DNA of 60,000 nucleotides from Cristatella mucedo (GCA_009760855.2 WPIO01000101.1:534001-594000), one strand, 5' to 3'. Shown: positions 1 through 36,234, counted from the stretch's first letter. Translations and numbers: made by a program. Notes: generated by a model from the sequence alone, not told the origin.

Positions 1-1027
1 ACCCCCCCCCCCCCGATGGTCTAAGGGAGCACGGCGTGTGCTTCGTACTGTCGTAAATAACCGGGTGCTTGTTTTCAACTGCCACCGTGTGCCGAGCTTC
101 TTTCGAGATTTGACTCGATCCTGCTGTTTTGATTGCTCGTCATTGTGGATCTGTAATGGCAGTCGAGACCACTTGTCATTGGCACACATTGTTATGGCTG
201 GCTCGTGGAGGGGGCTACAGATTGACGTCTGCTCTGCTTGTAATGTCGTAGCCGGTGTGCAGGGTCACTCTGTAGCCAGGTCACTCAGTAGCACGGCTAA
301 TGGTGATGATTCGATGTCATCGAAGTGATGCGGTCACTCTAAGGATGACTCGAAATGATGCCTCATTTAATTTTGCTTTCTCATGTAGGAGCACTAGTAA
401 AAGTATAAGTGCGGTTTTCGTGTGCAGCACTTGTTCGGCCACGAGAGAGCTGTGTATATTAGAGCAATGCCTTAGTTTCTCAGCCTTTGCATGTCAATTA
501 CACTTTAAATGTGAACTTTTGAATCGGTCGGATTGCTGTTCGACTGCAGCAAGTAGCTGGCAATTCCCCTCGGCCGGTCGGCGGTGGGCGATCGACGGGT
601 CACGTGACAGGCAGTGCACCTACTCTTTCTGTGAGTGCACACCTGGCTAACTATCGTCCGAGAAATGTGACGTCTGCTGCTCCTGTCTGAGCTGCCAGCT
701 CTTGTCACGTGATATTTTCCCCGTGGCTCCCGATCATTCGATATTTTCCGGATTCGCTGGTTTCTCGTGGCAGATACCCCCCTCCAAGATTGTCGAGTCG
801 TGCAATGGGTTAATGGCTTCAGGGCAAACCGAGTCAGGGAAATATCACATCCTATCATTGCATCTTTCCCCAGCATCCCGATTTCTTCTCTCACGTCATC
901 GAATATTCAGAGGGTGTTCATTAATGGGCTCTGGCCAGATACATTCTGCACTAGTAGTAACTGGTGCTTATTATTAGGACTTTGTTACCTGTCCTGTCAG
1001 TATATATGTGTACGTGCGTGCTTTCGT

Positions 1028-1060
1028 GCGTGTGTGTGTGTGTCTTTGTGTGTGTGTGTC

Positions 1061-1114
<54 letters not shown>

Positions 1115-1163
1115 TGTGTGTCTGTGTCTCTGTGTGTGTGTGTGTGTGTCTGTGTCTGTGTCT
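1028..1163. repeat. (TG)n microsatellite
   Basis: Near-continuous TG dinucleotides with TC and CG interruptions. The open frames of alternating Cys/Val and Thr/His across it are artefacts. Confidence 0.95.
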
Positions 1164-2746
1164 GGTAAGCTATACACTGCTGGTTCGTTGTATGGGCCAG
1201 GTGTGTCTCGAGTCTCTATTTATGTAAACCTACATACTCCAATGCAAAAAGGTCTTCCTTATCAGGCATAGTGTGAAAATGCTTTAAATACTTTCTTGTT
1301 TCAAAAGGTTCACTGCCGAGCTGGCCTGAGCTTTCCACCGGCAACAGTCAATGGTTAAATTCTCTAGAGAAGCACGATTTGCAAGGACGTGCTCTTTGGT
1401 CGTCCTAAAAATTAAGGTGTTGCTGGCCGTAGCTGCCATGAGGCATGATCGTAATCTGCCTGCCGGTTCCATGCTAGTACGTCAACCGTTTAATGTCGGC
1501 TTCAACGTCGACACCTACATCAGTCATTCTATTAAGGGGACCTCCATTTGGACAGCCGACTCCTGAGACTCTAAGCAAGTGGTGGCGCTAGGTCAAGGTC
1601 GAGGGCAAAACAGGTGGTAGTGATGGGCAGCCGACAGCTACTCTCAGCCTCGCATTGAAGGGTATTTTCGGCGCTGGTCCACCCAACCGCAGCAGCCCAT
1701 TGACCAGTGTGCTCAATGCTACGATAATTGCCAACCAGGTGTTCGCGGCTGTCAACTCCGAATGCCATTGCCAGCTCTTAGACCACGTGACTTGCCAGAC
1801 CCAGGGCAGGCAGCAGGTGTTCGGGGAGGCTGACAGGTTTTCGGGCGCCTGGCCAGCCTAATCTAGTTTGATGGGGCCGGCGATCGACGCCCGAAGGACA
1901 AGCACACGGCTGTTGGTCTGCAGATGTCCGAGCACCAAGTGAATGCTGAGGGGTTAGATCCGAGTGGTGAATTGCCATGAGGGGGTCCTACTGCTCGGAG
2001 AAGCCAAGCCTCTCATGCCCTGCCTCTTTCGGGGGTTGGGTGGTTGGTGGTCTGATGAGCTCAACAGCAGGGGGGGGGGGGTGGAGGGGAGGTGGCATGG
2101 CTAGCCTTGTCTTTCTTTTTATTCCGTCGAGCTTGCTATCGCGGGTGCTGAAAGACTCTTTTGACATTGATCCAGTGTCGAAATGGCTGTCGAGGCTGCC
2201 CTTGGGCTGACAGGTGTGGGAAGAGGTCAGCTGGCTTATGCCACAACAGACATCACAGCCCCGGATGCAGGTGGAAGCCACCACCTCTGCTAGCACAGCA
2301 GAGTGCACGTCAAGGACTTCAACTGCTGCTGCTTTGCCAATCTTGCGTGCAGTAGCCGGCCCGGCCACTTGAGCATCGGTGTCCGGCGAACCTCTTGCCG
2401 AATTTCTCGAGTTGTTTGGTCCAAGCAGGGGGGTGGGGTGGGTGCCGCTAGAAGCCAAGGCTCGAGCTCTCGGCCAGCAGCTCGGCGGTAGCGGCTTTTT
2501 TTAGCTGCTTTTTAGCCTCTGTGTCGTTCTTCAGCTTTGCTACTGGCCACAATATTTTCCTCGGTCGTCGAGAGTCGTATGGCCAGGTACAGCCGTCGGA
2601 TGGACGTTCGCCAAAGTGCGGCGCCCCGACCCGTGCTGCCTGCCGCCATTTTCCAATGGTGTCATGCCCGCCGCATAGTGTCTGCTCGACATTGTCCCTC
2701 GCCAATGCCGAATCCAGCTTCTGCCGGTCATCGATTGCCATTTTCC

Positions 2747-2818
2747 GTGAAAAATTTACCTTCCTACTTAGTGAAAAATTTACCTTCCTACTTAGTGAAA
2801 AATTTACCTTCCTACTTA
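2747..2818. repeat. 24-bp tandem repeat, three perfect copies
   Basis: The unit begins GTGAAAAATTTACC and ends TTCCTACTTA. The copies are identical, so the expansion is recent. The 24-bp period keeps frame, giving a repeated octapeptide in overlapping open frames, but no gene is supported. Confidence 0.95.
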
Positions 2819-5443
2819 TAGGGTTTGCATGCATTACCGTCCATCAGGCGTCTATTCCAATGTAATGTTTTAATGAGGTTCTCACTTCACCGGCTCAATC
2901 CGAACCACAAGATTTCTGTCTGCCCAGCAGAAGGCTAGCATCATGAAACCTACTCACGAAGATACGCCCACCGTATTGATGATGCTCCACCCACCCCGGT
3001 AGAGCTGGGCGAAATACCAGCAGTTGCTCCTGCATTTTGTAGCCCTTCGTTTGCCTATCAGGTCCATCGTCCTGCGGAAATTACCGAGTCCGAAGGAAGT
3101 CACTCTGGAGCTGCACACGGTTGTTCCCAGTCGATGCCTTGCTCAGAGCTCCCACGTGCATTCGTATGCATGAATGATCTACGTCGTTGATTTGTGAGCT
3201 TGCACGGCTGCTTTCACTTATGCACGACTGGCAGATGCAAGGTTTCTTTCATGCATGGCAGTGGATTTGGTCTTTGCCTTCTGACTTCCCTAGTCCAACA
3301 TCGGCGGTGAGCCTCAATAGCTAGCCGCTGACGGCCGTGCGCTGACCTACTATGCCCTGACACCACTAACGAGACCTGGCTCGTACGAGGCTTAGACTAA
3401 AACAGAGACTGAGGCTAAGACAAAGACTCGAACATAGAAATGGAGAAGCAGAAGGAAATCATGAGAGAGGAGGGGGAGAGAAACAGAGACAGAGTATTTT
3501 TGTGCTATAGGAGCAGTCAGGTAAGCGGTCCGCTCAGACAAGCACAGAAAAACAAGCGAGTGCACACTCGCAAGAGTGACGAGAGCATCAGTGCAGGACA
3601 TCGCTTCAACGAGGCTCTCAGTGCCAAGCTACGAGGCTCTCGGGACTAAGCTATGCATTTCCGCTGCTATCGCCAGTGTTCTTTCTTGGCCAGTGCCGAA
3701 GACACGTTTGCGTGGCTGTCAGTCAGCAGCCAGTTTTCGGTCGTGCAAGTCGTGCACCTCGCTCTTCCACCTGTTCTCGCCGAGCCCCCCCCCCCCCCAG
3801 CAGCAGCCAGGTAGTGCAACCGCCTGTCCTGTAGCTCAGCTGGAAGGGGCACAGCTGGCAGCCATAGTTGTGCAGATGCGATGGATGTATGGATGCTTGG
3901 AGCTGCCAATCCTGTAGCTGCGGTCTTGAGAGGAGGTGAGGGGAGGGGGTGAGTAGGCTCCTTTCTCCAAGGAGACAAGATGCAGGATCATGCAACCGGT
4001 CAATCCAAGTAAGACACGAGTCCTTTTGCTGATCAATGCTTTGCGCCTTCGGGGGGGGGGGGAACCAGACCTCGAGCTGCCAGTTGCCCCTGCAGCTTTG
4101 CCCAAGCAGCTCTACGATCGCTTAGCGACTGGCCACGGCAGCAGTCTAAAGATGGCAACCTGAACGACTAACGCCGTCCTATGCCGCCAGCTGCCGACGA
4201 AAGCTCGCACTGCTTTCGCGCAAGAGTTCGCCGTGCCGGGTGTGAGTGTACCGGCGGCCGAAGCGAGCGAACAGCGAGCAAACTGCCGCCTGCGCGGCCG
4301 CCGAACGACACTAGTGAGCGCTCGCAAAGCAGCCCGGCGACTGCTGCTGGGAACATGGCTGCCGTTGAGGGAAAGCAACAGAGCTGCGAGTGTGCTCCAG
4401 CCTCGGGTACGACCCATCGCATCCGCTGGATGCGATTCGATGCGTCAGTGACAGAGCAAGGTCAACAGCACCTCCGCCGTTCTGGCTGCTGCTGCCTCGG
4501 ACAGTCCGCGGCTCTTCGCAGCACATGGTGCACCGGTCACCGGTCTGGTGGCTTTGGCAAGGCGGAAGGGCTGCGCCTTTCTTAGACTCCTCTTCAGGTG
4601 CAGCCGCCGAGCTCCCGTGAAGTCGACTCGAATCGCCGAAATCCCGGAGTGAGACCTACGAGCAGCTCCTCAGCCACATAAGAAGGCAGCGCTCCTCCGC
4701 CGCCGCCGCTCTGTGTCCCCTCTCACACTGGCGCTAGTACCTGGATCGCTCGACCGTGCTTGGTGCGTCGCCGTGGGGCGTAGCACTCCTTTTCTGGACT
4801 GTTTGTCTTGTACCCTTAGCCACCCACAGCCGAGAGCCACTAATGCTTGGGCTTATAATAGGGCCCTGTAATTAGACCAATACACGGCCGCATAGAGCGC
4901 CCACCGAGGCTTTTTGGACCTTTCGTTGGGCGCCGACCACCGTGCAAACAGGATGCCGTAATTTATTTATGCTGCCCCATTCGCGACCAGTCTTGCGTGA
5001 GCAAGGCAGCTGCCCGTGAAAGGAGTGCATCTCTAAGGCTGACCGGACCTGAGCTGAGCTCCCCATCGCTCCCTATTTCGCCGACAAAAGGCAAGCAGCC
5101 AATGTTTTCTGATGTGGCAGTGGCTGGCTTGCTGTGGTGGCCACAGCTCACAAGCAAGCCAGCGGTCAGCTCGCTTGCGCCGGCCGAAGAGGCAGCCCGT
5201 GCACAGTGCAGGCAGGCAGCCTGCCTGCTGGCAGAGCCGTCGGCATCCCGCGTTTGCCGCAGTCGAAAAGATCCGGCAAACTTTGTTCGAAGGAACAGTG
5301 GCAGGCCGGTCTCTGCAGCTGTCTCAGTGCGTGTGCACACCCCAAACCGAGGTCGCTGTCAGCAGCACAGCAGCTGCCAGGCCGTGGGCCGTCTGTCCGG
5401 CCAGCACAGCCGCCGCCCCATGGCGTCCTGACGACGCCGAGGC

Positions 5444-5656
5444 ATGAGCTGGAATGGAGTATACTGCACCACTAGCGGAGGCAGTGACGGGACCGACGTC
5501 GATTGGCTCGTCCCTTGCCGATCACCTCGGCAGCCGACGGCTCCTTTGGGAGGAATGAGTGGCGGCGCCGGCAGCGCCTCTGGCATAGGCCTCTACCCTG
5601 CTGCTCTCGGAGTCTGCGGAAGAGGAGGCCGTCCTCGGATTAAAGAAGCAGGTACT
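5444..5656 (+). CDS. Tentative upstream E-protein exon
   Basis: An open frame rich in Gly, Ser and Ala (GGMSGGAGSASGIGLYPAA) resembling the composition of the firm exons, ending GRPRIKEA before CAG/GTACTC. Its phase (one trailing base) does not match the exon at 6707, so either another exon intervenes or this is not coding. Confidence 0.2.
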
Positions 5657-6706
5657 CACTCTCTCGCCTAGCCCACGGATAGGAGAACGGGTGCCCACGT
5701 TCCACCACTGCAGCCAAGTCGAGGCGGTGGCGGGAGGCGGCAGCAGCAGAGCCAGCGCTGGCACACTTTGCGCTGCTGCCGCTGGGAGGAGCCCGTGCGA
5801 CCGGCGACACAGCGAGTCGCTTGAGCGCGAGGCTCGAGATAGCGCCGCCAGTCACTTTCGATGGCTTGTCAAAGAGAAAGAAAAACGAGCACGATGCGAG
5901 ATCCGAAGCCGGCGAGCGAGCGACGGCAGGCAGCGTGACTAAATCTGAAAAAGCTAGTCGCGAACGCTGTCACTGTGCGTCTGTCCATGTCAGCAGCCGC
6001 CCTGCACTGGACTGGCAGAGTTGCTTTAGTGTTTTACCGGCAGCAGCAGCAGGGTGCCAGAGTCCCAGGCCGTAGGCCGTGCTTGTGACCTCTTGAGCCG
6101 TGACCTCTCGAGCCTCTGCTTCCAGTCTGTACAGCTGCAGTGGCTGGATGAGTGGGGGGGGGGAATGGGATGGGCTGGATGGGATGCTTGCTTGGGGATC
6201 ATCGACTGAGAGGATAATCCGGCTTTCTACACCAACCGCTGCCCTGTCCAGAAATGCAGTCGGCAGCTAACCGATCCGAGGTCGGGCTAGCGATAGGGGC
6301 CAACCCGACCACCACCCCACCCCTCCCGACCCTAATCCCGAGCTTTCGGAGATACTGCCTACAGCACACAGTATTCGAACCGACTACCTCGGTTGCCAAG
6401 CGGCAGACTCGGCCGAGTTTCAGAAATTTCCGCCGAAGCACCCCCTCGCCTGCGCATCTGCACGATTCGATGCACCTTCACGTGGCGCGATGCGCTTTTT
6501 TCTTGCAGCAGACCCACCGAGTGCTTGGAATCACGCCGGCGACTACCGGGTGAGCAGCGCTTGCTCGGCCGGAAATTGCCACGGCCTGAAAGGCCCCCTC
6601 CCCCCCCCCCCTACGCTCGGCCCTGAGCCTGCCGCTGTGGCCTGCCTTCGAGCACCTGTCCGTGTCATTCGAGGCCGCTGACAGGGTTGCATGCTTGCAG
6701 TGCCAG

Positions 6707-29404
<22,698 letters not shown>

Positions 29405-29852
29405 GCAGCAGCGCTTGGTCCCTGCTTTTTGGCTGCGCCCTTGCGAGCTGTGCTTTCTAGCGGTGCTCATTTCAGGCTCTCGGCTCGGGCTCCGACCTCG
29501 ACTGTGTCAATGGCCACTCTAGACCGGATTGTTTAGCAATCGGTGGCGTAGTATGAAGTAGTGTATACGGTTGATCATCCAATCCGCGTGTAGACTGCCT
29601 TTACTGGTCAGACTACAATCTGAACGATCCGAATTCCCGTGTTTCTGTTAATGACTTTGCAAGGCCAGAAGAACTCGTCTGCTAATCGCTCAGCGACGTT
29701 CAATATTCATCGGCGACAGGCACCCGGTGCCCCCTCCTGCCTCCTGTCCCTCCTAACCGGTCGCAGAGTACTCAAGCGATTAGTCTAGGAGGCTCCACCA
29801 GCTAGCCACTACAGCTGCTTACCACAATGCAAGAACTGACGATTAGGAATGA

Positions 29853-30025
29853 GGCTGGTTTGGCCCAGCGGTTAAAGTGTTCGCCTTTAATGGCCGGGAT
29901 CAAGGTGGACATATTTAATGATTGAGGTCGTGGGTTCGAGCCCTGACTCACATTTGAAGCGCCTGCATTGAGATTAAGTTCTCCTTATGCACTATAAAAG
30001 TGAATTTTATTTATTTATATTTAGG
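29853..30025 (+). mobile_element. tRNA-derived SINE
   Basis: The head GGCTGGTTTGGCCCAGCGG resembles a pol III A box, and GGTCGTGGGTTCGAGCCC a B box. The body carries GAAGCGCCTGCATTGAGATT and then AAGTTCTCC, so its 3' portion resembles the LINE tail. It ends in a T/A-rich stretch. This is the most complete copy in the window. Confidence 0.8.
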
Positions 30026-30374
30026 ATATGTAAATAGTCCCCTCTCGAATGATCTGAAATAAGAACAGAATGGAGCTGACCAGTAATTACACTCTAGCAT
30101 TAACGAAGCTATGATGACAAAACGAATGGTATACCGGGATTTTCGTGGAAACTCGTGAGTCGCTATCGTCGAGTTTACATGGGAGTTACATTTTGGCCGT
30201 GCATCGGTCCTTATTCTTGTTGGAAGTTTATGCGGTCAGTTTGCCTTCGACACTTCCATCTAGCATCTAAGCACTAAGTCCATTTGTTGTATGGCCAAGG
30301 CCTCCGCCCACGGAATGGTAGTGGGAACAACCAACAGCTCTTCTGGCTCGTATCGCTTAGCGGTTAGCTGTCCC

Positions 30375-30560
30375 TCTAGCCAACCGTGAAATCCTTTCGA
30401 GACCGTGCCTTCAGAACGTATGCTCCCAAAGCCTGGAACTTACTTCCGACTGACTTCATGACATCGCTTGACTTGTCATTAAAAACGAAGCGAATAAAAT
30501 AATGCCATTGTTCCTCACCGCATTTACTGGTTTCGTGTGAATAGTCCCAATTGATCAGTG
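30375..30560 (+). mobile_element. LINE C-terminal fragment
   Basis: Encodes YAPKAWNLLPTDFMTSLDL and trailing basic residues, the terminal motif of the resident LINE, with no tail. Confidence 0.7.
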
Positions 30561-31499
30561 TCAGAGCTAGGGGTGGGTAGGCGGCTACAGCCACCTACAC
30601 ACAGCCGGAGTCCTCGACCTGGGTCTTCCTCTATATTGGGCTAGGGCAAGAGCTGAGACATGGTAGGGACATGAGCATGGGCTCTTTCGTAGGTCGACTT
30701 AATTTTAAATTAGAATAAATACGACGATAGTGCAGTTCGCCATAGCGTTATATTACTGGCGGGTCGGTCATGCACATACAAAATACTTCCATTGCAGCTA
30801 ATGTAAAGTGCTTAATAAGAGATTTAGTTACATCATGGTGCAATAAATAGGTCAACTGATGATGATAATGGTGATTACTATTATTACTGTACTCTTCCGT
30901 GAAAAGTTGGTTTTCGACGTCTTGATTGGCACTGCCCTATGGTCAGACTTCATTGGCGGCTTACTGGTCAATTTAAACTTATTGACGAACGCCCCCACTT
31001 CTCGCCTCCTCAAAACCTCACTCCTCTAAATAGTATCCCATAAGATAGGATTCGTTAAGCTCAACGCACAAAATATTTCACCTATCACATTATTCGCCAT
31101 TCCTTTAAAAACCAATGAAGACGGCTTAACCGCATCGTTCTCCCCCAACGATTGGTCGTTTGCTCCAGACTTCCGTCGGGCTTCTGCCCATCTTGCCCTA
31201 GTAGTAGAACCGTGCTCAGCTTCATCGGTCCATCACCAGTCTGAGACCTCGCCCCCCTCAGTCATGATGACGTGAGCATCGAGACGGATCGCAGCTCCCA
31301 CATTAAACCACTTCTCATCGATCTGCACTGTGGTGGAGTCGGGATTTTCGTCTTCGGGGAGCTAGACCATCAAACGCTTTACATAGGGAGCAAGGTTAGC
31401 GAGATTTTCAAGTGCACGGGACCAGAACGGCAATTTATGAAAATCATAGCGTAGTGTTTATTCGACACGAATTCGGCGGTTGCTCATTGAGTGGAATTA

Positions 31500-32225
31500 A
31501 AGGCAAAATTCCTTCGCAGGTGACCAGGTTAGGTGTGGTATCGCTGTCTAAACAAGCCCGAGTTTTAGCACTGTCTAAATTGGTCCATGCATGTGCGACA
31601 TCCAGTCTCGACTTCTGTAACTCACTGCATGCTGGTCTACCGGCCTGTACAATCAGGCGCTTACAGTTGGTGCTAGACTCTGCAGCTAGGCTCGTCTGTC
31701 GTGAGCGTCACTTGCCACATCACACCACTTCTCGCAGACCTGCACTGGCTCCCAATCAAGCAGCGTATCGACTTCAATGTTCTGTCTCCTACTTGTAGGT
31801 CCCTTCATTTTCTGCCTCCAGCCTACCTATCAGAACTACTTCCCTAGCATGCAAAGAATCGTACAACCCGCTATTCTGACTCAAATCGTTTAGCCACACT
31901 TCGTACGAACCTCAAAACCGTTTGAGAATGTGCCTTTAGTTCCTATGTTCCCAAAGCCTGGAACTCACTACCTACGTACGTCACAACGCCCCCTGACATG
32001 ACGACATTTAAAAAGAAGCTTAAATGCATCTGTTTATTGCAGTATTTTGTGGGTCTTTGTGATTCGCCCTGCGTCTCTATGTACCTGCTTACACTATGCC
32101 TGCTGCTTGCAGATGTTACTACCAAGCATTTGGTAATGCGTTATATTCAGCATCTGTAAAGTCCCTAGAGAGAGATTCAGTTTTCAGAGGGTGATACTAA
32201 TGTGTTATTATTACCATTATTATTA
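31500..32225 (+). mobile_element. LINE (CR1/L2-like) 3' half
   Basis: Encodes CATSSLDFCNSLHAGLPACT, IRRLQLVLDSAARLVCRERH and, after frameshifts, YVPKAWNSLPTYV. It ends in the tail signature (CCCTAGAGAGAGATTCAG) and an ATT run at about 32225. Confidence 0.85.
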
Positions 32226-32700
32226 CGTCATGTAGCTGAAAATATGCAGACTTGACTGTGGAGCTGATGTGGTCGTCTAATGAAAGCTCACTTCGGAACA
32301 GGACATCTAGATTTCGTGCAGATTCAACAGGACATATGCTGGCAGAACTGATTGTGAGCGTTAACCTTTCCATTCTCTGAATCACAGTAGGTTTGCCCAT
32401 AACTAGTAAGTTGGTTTTATTATCATTCAATATAAGAAAGTTGTTTGCTATCCATGTGCAGATGTCGTCAATACGTGCAGCAAGGGAGGTGAGTGAATTC
32501 GACGTTCTCGAGGGCTGGAAGGGACAAAAGCAAAGGTGTAACTTAGTGTCGTCTGCATAGACGTGAAAACCTAGAGTGTGCCTGGCAATTGCATCGGCAA
32601 GAGGGAGAATATAAACCGTGAAAATAACCGGACCAAGCACAGACCCCTGAGGTACCCCATACTAGAGGTTCCTCCGATGATATGCGTCCATTCACATCAA
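32226..32700 (-). mobile_element. LINE RT core fragment, inverted against the preceding LINE
   Basis: The minus strand keeps one frame with [35 protein letters not shown] (RT active site YADD) and [19 protein letters not shown]. It starts mid-element and stops where the plus-strand LINE ends. Confidence 0.85.
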
Positions 32701-32793
32701 TACTCTGGATTCTCCTACTGAGAACGTTCTACGTAGCGAAATGTCATTCACCAGTTCTCTCACAGCAAAAAGGACCTGTAAGCGTACTTCTTT

Positions 32794-32895
<102 letters not shown>

Positions 32896-33039
32896 GGTCG
32901 AAAGCTTGTTTACCGTCAATATAATATTGACAGGTCTTGAATCCTTTTGGGTCTGAGTGCAGTAGCAAATTTGCCATCCCGCCTGCCCGTGAATTTTAAA
33001 GTAGGAGCCACCAACTGGCAGGTAGCACATCGCCATCAA

Positions 33040-35890
33040 GGGGTGCTCGCTCTCGCCTTAGCACTTGCACTCCCTTAGCAATCCAGCGAGCTTGTCTGCC
33101 TGTTGCCAATCGCGAGATCTGGGAAGTATGTTACTTGCAACCGCTACTGACAGTGTGTCAATTTTTGCTCTTATTTCAAACACGTCATGAGTAGGCTCGA
33201 GATGTGTGCAGTGAGAATTCTTAGCTTGCTCGGCTGCTCGATGAACCGGGCTGAATCTCTCCCGGTCGAAACATCAATCAGGTTGTACGTAAATTTCCTT
33301 TATCCTTTTTGCATGATAACGGTGATGAAGGGAGTGCCATCCCTAGATGGCGATTTTGCTACGAAGTAAGCCTGGAATGGGGAAATGCTTCGTTCCAGCT
33401 GCGAGCAAATGTTCCCACACTTTTATCCGGGTCTCTGGCGTTCGTCCAAGGTTAGGCCACACCCAGTTGCCTTTCTTCTGCATTTAGCCACCGCCCAGTA
33501 GCTACTCGAGCGCTTTCTCTGACGCTGCGCTGCTAGTTTCCTTTCTTTCCTCCAGGCACCACCACTTCGACGTGACGGACATGCACATATGGCTCCACGC
33601 TGAAGGATGGTTGGTTCGAGCTGTAAGGGGGAAGGCTTTGAAAAGCATGGACCTTGAGCCTAGCTTGTCTCGACGCGTTATTTCAAGCGGGACGTTGGCC
33701 TGCTGCACGATCACGCCGAGGAAGTGGCTTTCGGCGGCGGTCTGAGCATTTAACGCCGCGACCCAGCATCGTCAGATGGATTTTATACTCGCCTTTGTCT
33801 GAGGACAGGTTGTGCCGGATTAGGGGCAAGGTTCGATGTCAGTCCGGAAGTCATAAACCGACAAGGTGCAGAGAGCGGGTACCTTTCCTGCCCGGCATAG
33901 ACGATACTCAGTCGAGACGTAAACTCTTTCATCTACTCGGAGCTCGTTGATTCGAAGCTTGTTTTATTTTTAACACTCGACCGTGGTAGATACCGGTGGG
34001 GAAGTACTCTACCCTCAAGCCGGCGGAGAAGCAGCTGAATCCATTGCATCGCTACTTCTGGTGCAATCCGGCCTCGGCTGCACGATGTATGGAGCTCGCT
34101 ATGCGTCACTGCCTTGCATCGTTCGAGTCGCGTGTGTGTTGTCTCCGCTGCGCAGAGCTTCCATGGATAACGCAGAGTGGCTTGAGAGGCGCATCGCACA
34201 TGGCGCTCCATCCGTCGGCCGCTGTGAGATGACAAGATGGCAGGTCAGGACGGATGTTGCCGGCAACGTAACGTCAGCACTGCCGTCAGCCTTTGTCCTT
34301 TCTGTGCAGCACGGCTGTGCAGCTGCCTTCACATCTCTCGTGCTGTCCCTCGTTGGTTGCGACAGACGTTGAGCTTGGCGGCTGGATGCAGCTGTGCTGC
34401 TATCTCGTGCAAGTGCAGTGGCTGACAGCTTATCCCACAGCCACTTGCTGCTCAATGCGCACATGCGATTTCATTGTTTACTTCAATACAGCTACATGCA
34501 TACGGGTGGCACGCTGTGTAGTGCATGCTATTGTTTTATATATTGAGTTTGCCGTTAACCAGCGATACGGGAGTGCGTCAGATGATCGTCCACCTACACA
34601 AGATAAGACACTCTATTCGCCAATGTCGTTTGAAATGGCTGAGTTGGTTTGAATCACCTCAGTTTTTTAAGTTCGTGGATTCAACTTCCGAAGACGAAGC
34701 GAATATCCTCTAAAATATATTCTAGCGAACGACGTCCTTTTTAAGGTTACCTTTACCCCTAAGAAATTTTTTGCGATGCAAAAGCGAGGCTGAAGGTTTA
34801 GTCATCTGTGTTTTAGCTTTATTTTCTACTGTGGCCGTAATCCTGTGGGCTCGGCCATTCCTGGGGAGCAGTAAAGGTATGCTGAGTAGCGTGCTGCCTG
34901 GTAAACTCCTTCCAAGTCGTTCTAAGGACGGGCAAATGCTGGATTTTTTTGAGTTTTGATTCCCTTCTGTCTTAGCTCGAGGGCACTCTCTTTACACTAT
35001 CTCGCGCCACACAGCTCCGATTTCGGGTTCAAGTCACGAGGCGGTAAATCCGTTACTTTCCATTGCAAGGGCTGGTGACATCCGTTATATCTCTTCTGCC
35101 ACAATTTAAATGAATCTATCAAACTGACCGAAAACTTCGACTTACTATTGCCGTTCCCTGAAATTGTTGGCTAGGCGATGTAATTGCATTGAGTCTTGAC
35201 AGGCTGTTGGCTTTGTGAACTGTCAGAGTTCCAAAGTTTCTCTGAGAAGGCAAAGTGAGTGAGTGCTTTGCATTGGAGTTAAATGCAGAAAGAGTAGTTG
35301 CGAGAGCATATAAAGTTAGCTGCGATCGATCAAACAAGTTCGCCTAATTGGATCTAACAACGTCCTTGACGTATGGCGTGCAAAACTTTCAATTAATTAT
35401 CCACAGACAAGGACATACAAAAATCAAGTTGCAACTTCCTCTACAGAAATTCACTCGGAAGCGTGATCGGTATAGTGTTCTGTATAATACGATTTTTCTA
35501 ATCTATTGCACAGTAAATACTTGTATAATAAACATTGTTCAAAATAGTCATAAAAACCCTTGAAAAATTAATTATCGGCACCGCTAATTTCTCTCGATAT
35601 GCGTCGTTCAATTATAATTCAAACTTCACGTCCTGACACCGACTGGAGCAGAGACATCCTTAACGCTTAACAGGTTGTCGTTGTCGATATGCAGGTCCAC
35701 GCGGTCAACCTCGATGCGGTCGAACTCGGTTGAGTCCTCCTGCTCGTCCTCATTGGGGTCTTTCTTCGGGCTCATGATGAACAGCGCCAGCGAGTATAAT
35801 ATGGCGAACCTCACCGATCGCAGACTGCATGGAGACGTTTGGAGAGCCGGGCTCGGGTCATCGGCTCAGCCAATCAGCCCATGCGCGACT
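33040..35890. other. Intergenic stretch without a recognised gene
   Basis: Several frames of 60-130 codons exist but none shows family motifs or supporting splice context. A short acidic frame on the minus strand (35626-35814, containing SPKKDPNEDEQEDSTEF) has protein-like composition but no recognisable identity. Confidence 0.45.
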
Positions 35891-35894
35891 GCCA

Positions 35895-36105
35895 AGCTGG
35901 TTTGGTCCAGCCTACCCATCAGATCTACTCCCCCACCAGGCTAAGCACCGTACCACCCGCTTTTCGGATCCAGCGATCGAGGTGCTAGCCCAAACCAAGG
36001 TCTGGCTGAGGTCGTGGGCTCGAGCCCCGAGGCATATGTGAAGCGCCTGAATAGAGATTAAGTTCTCTTGGGCCGCTATACAACCAAATTATATTTTTTT
36101 ATACT
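35895..36105 (+). mobile_element. Chimeric SINE with an internal LINE segment
   Basis: The SINE head AGCTGGTTTGGTCCAG runs straight into LINE coding sequence at 35911-35971 (peptide SDLLPHQAKHRTTRFS, as at 42270-42330). The SINE then resumes with GAGGTGCTAGCCC, the B-box-like GGTCGTGGGCTCGAGCCCC, and the tail with GAAGCGCCTGAATAGAGATT. Confidence 0.75.
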
Positions 36106-36234
36106 TGGGTCCTTTAGCTTAGGAGTATACGTGATCTAAATCTGTTATATTATACATGTACACTTGATTTTTTGGGTCTGTAGTTCGTATGCCCTGTAAT
36201 ATTCAACTCTGTATTGTACAGAAACATACATACC

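Larger units (their letters stand above)
1..6700. other. Region upstream of recognised E-protein exons; no confident gene
   Basis: It opens with a 14-base C run. I see a TG microsatellite (1028-1163), a perfect 24-bp triplication (2747-2818), several G or C runs of 8-14, and many short open frames without recognisable homology. GC rises from about 4100 onward. 5' exons of the E-protein gene, or part of its first intron, may lie here. Confidence 0.5.

Noticed and set aside
974-1271. Cys/Val and Thr/His frames near 1 kb
   Set aside because: Artefacts of the TG microsatellite.
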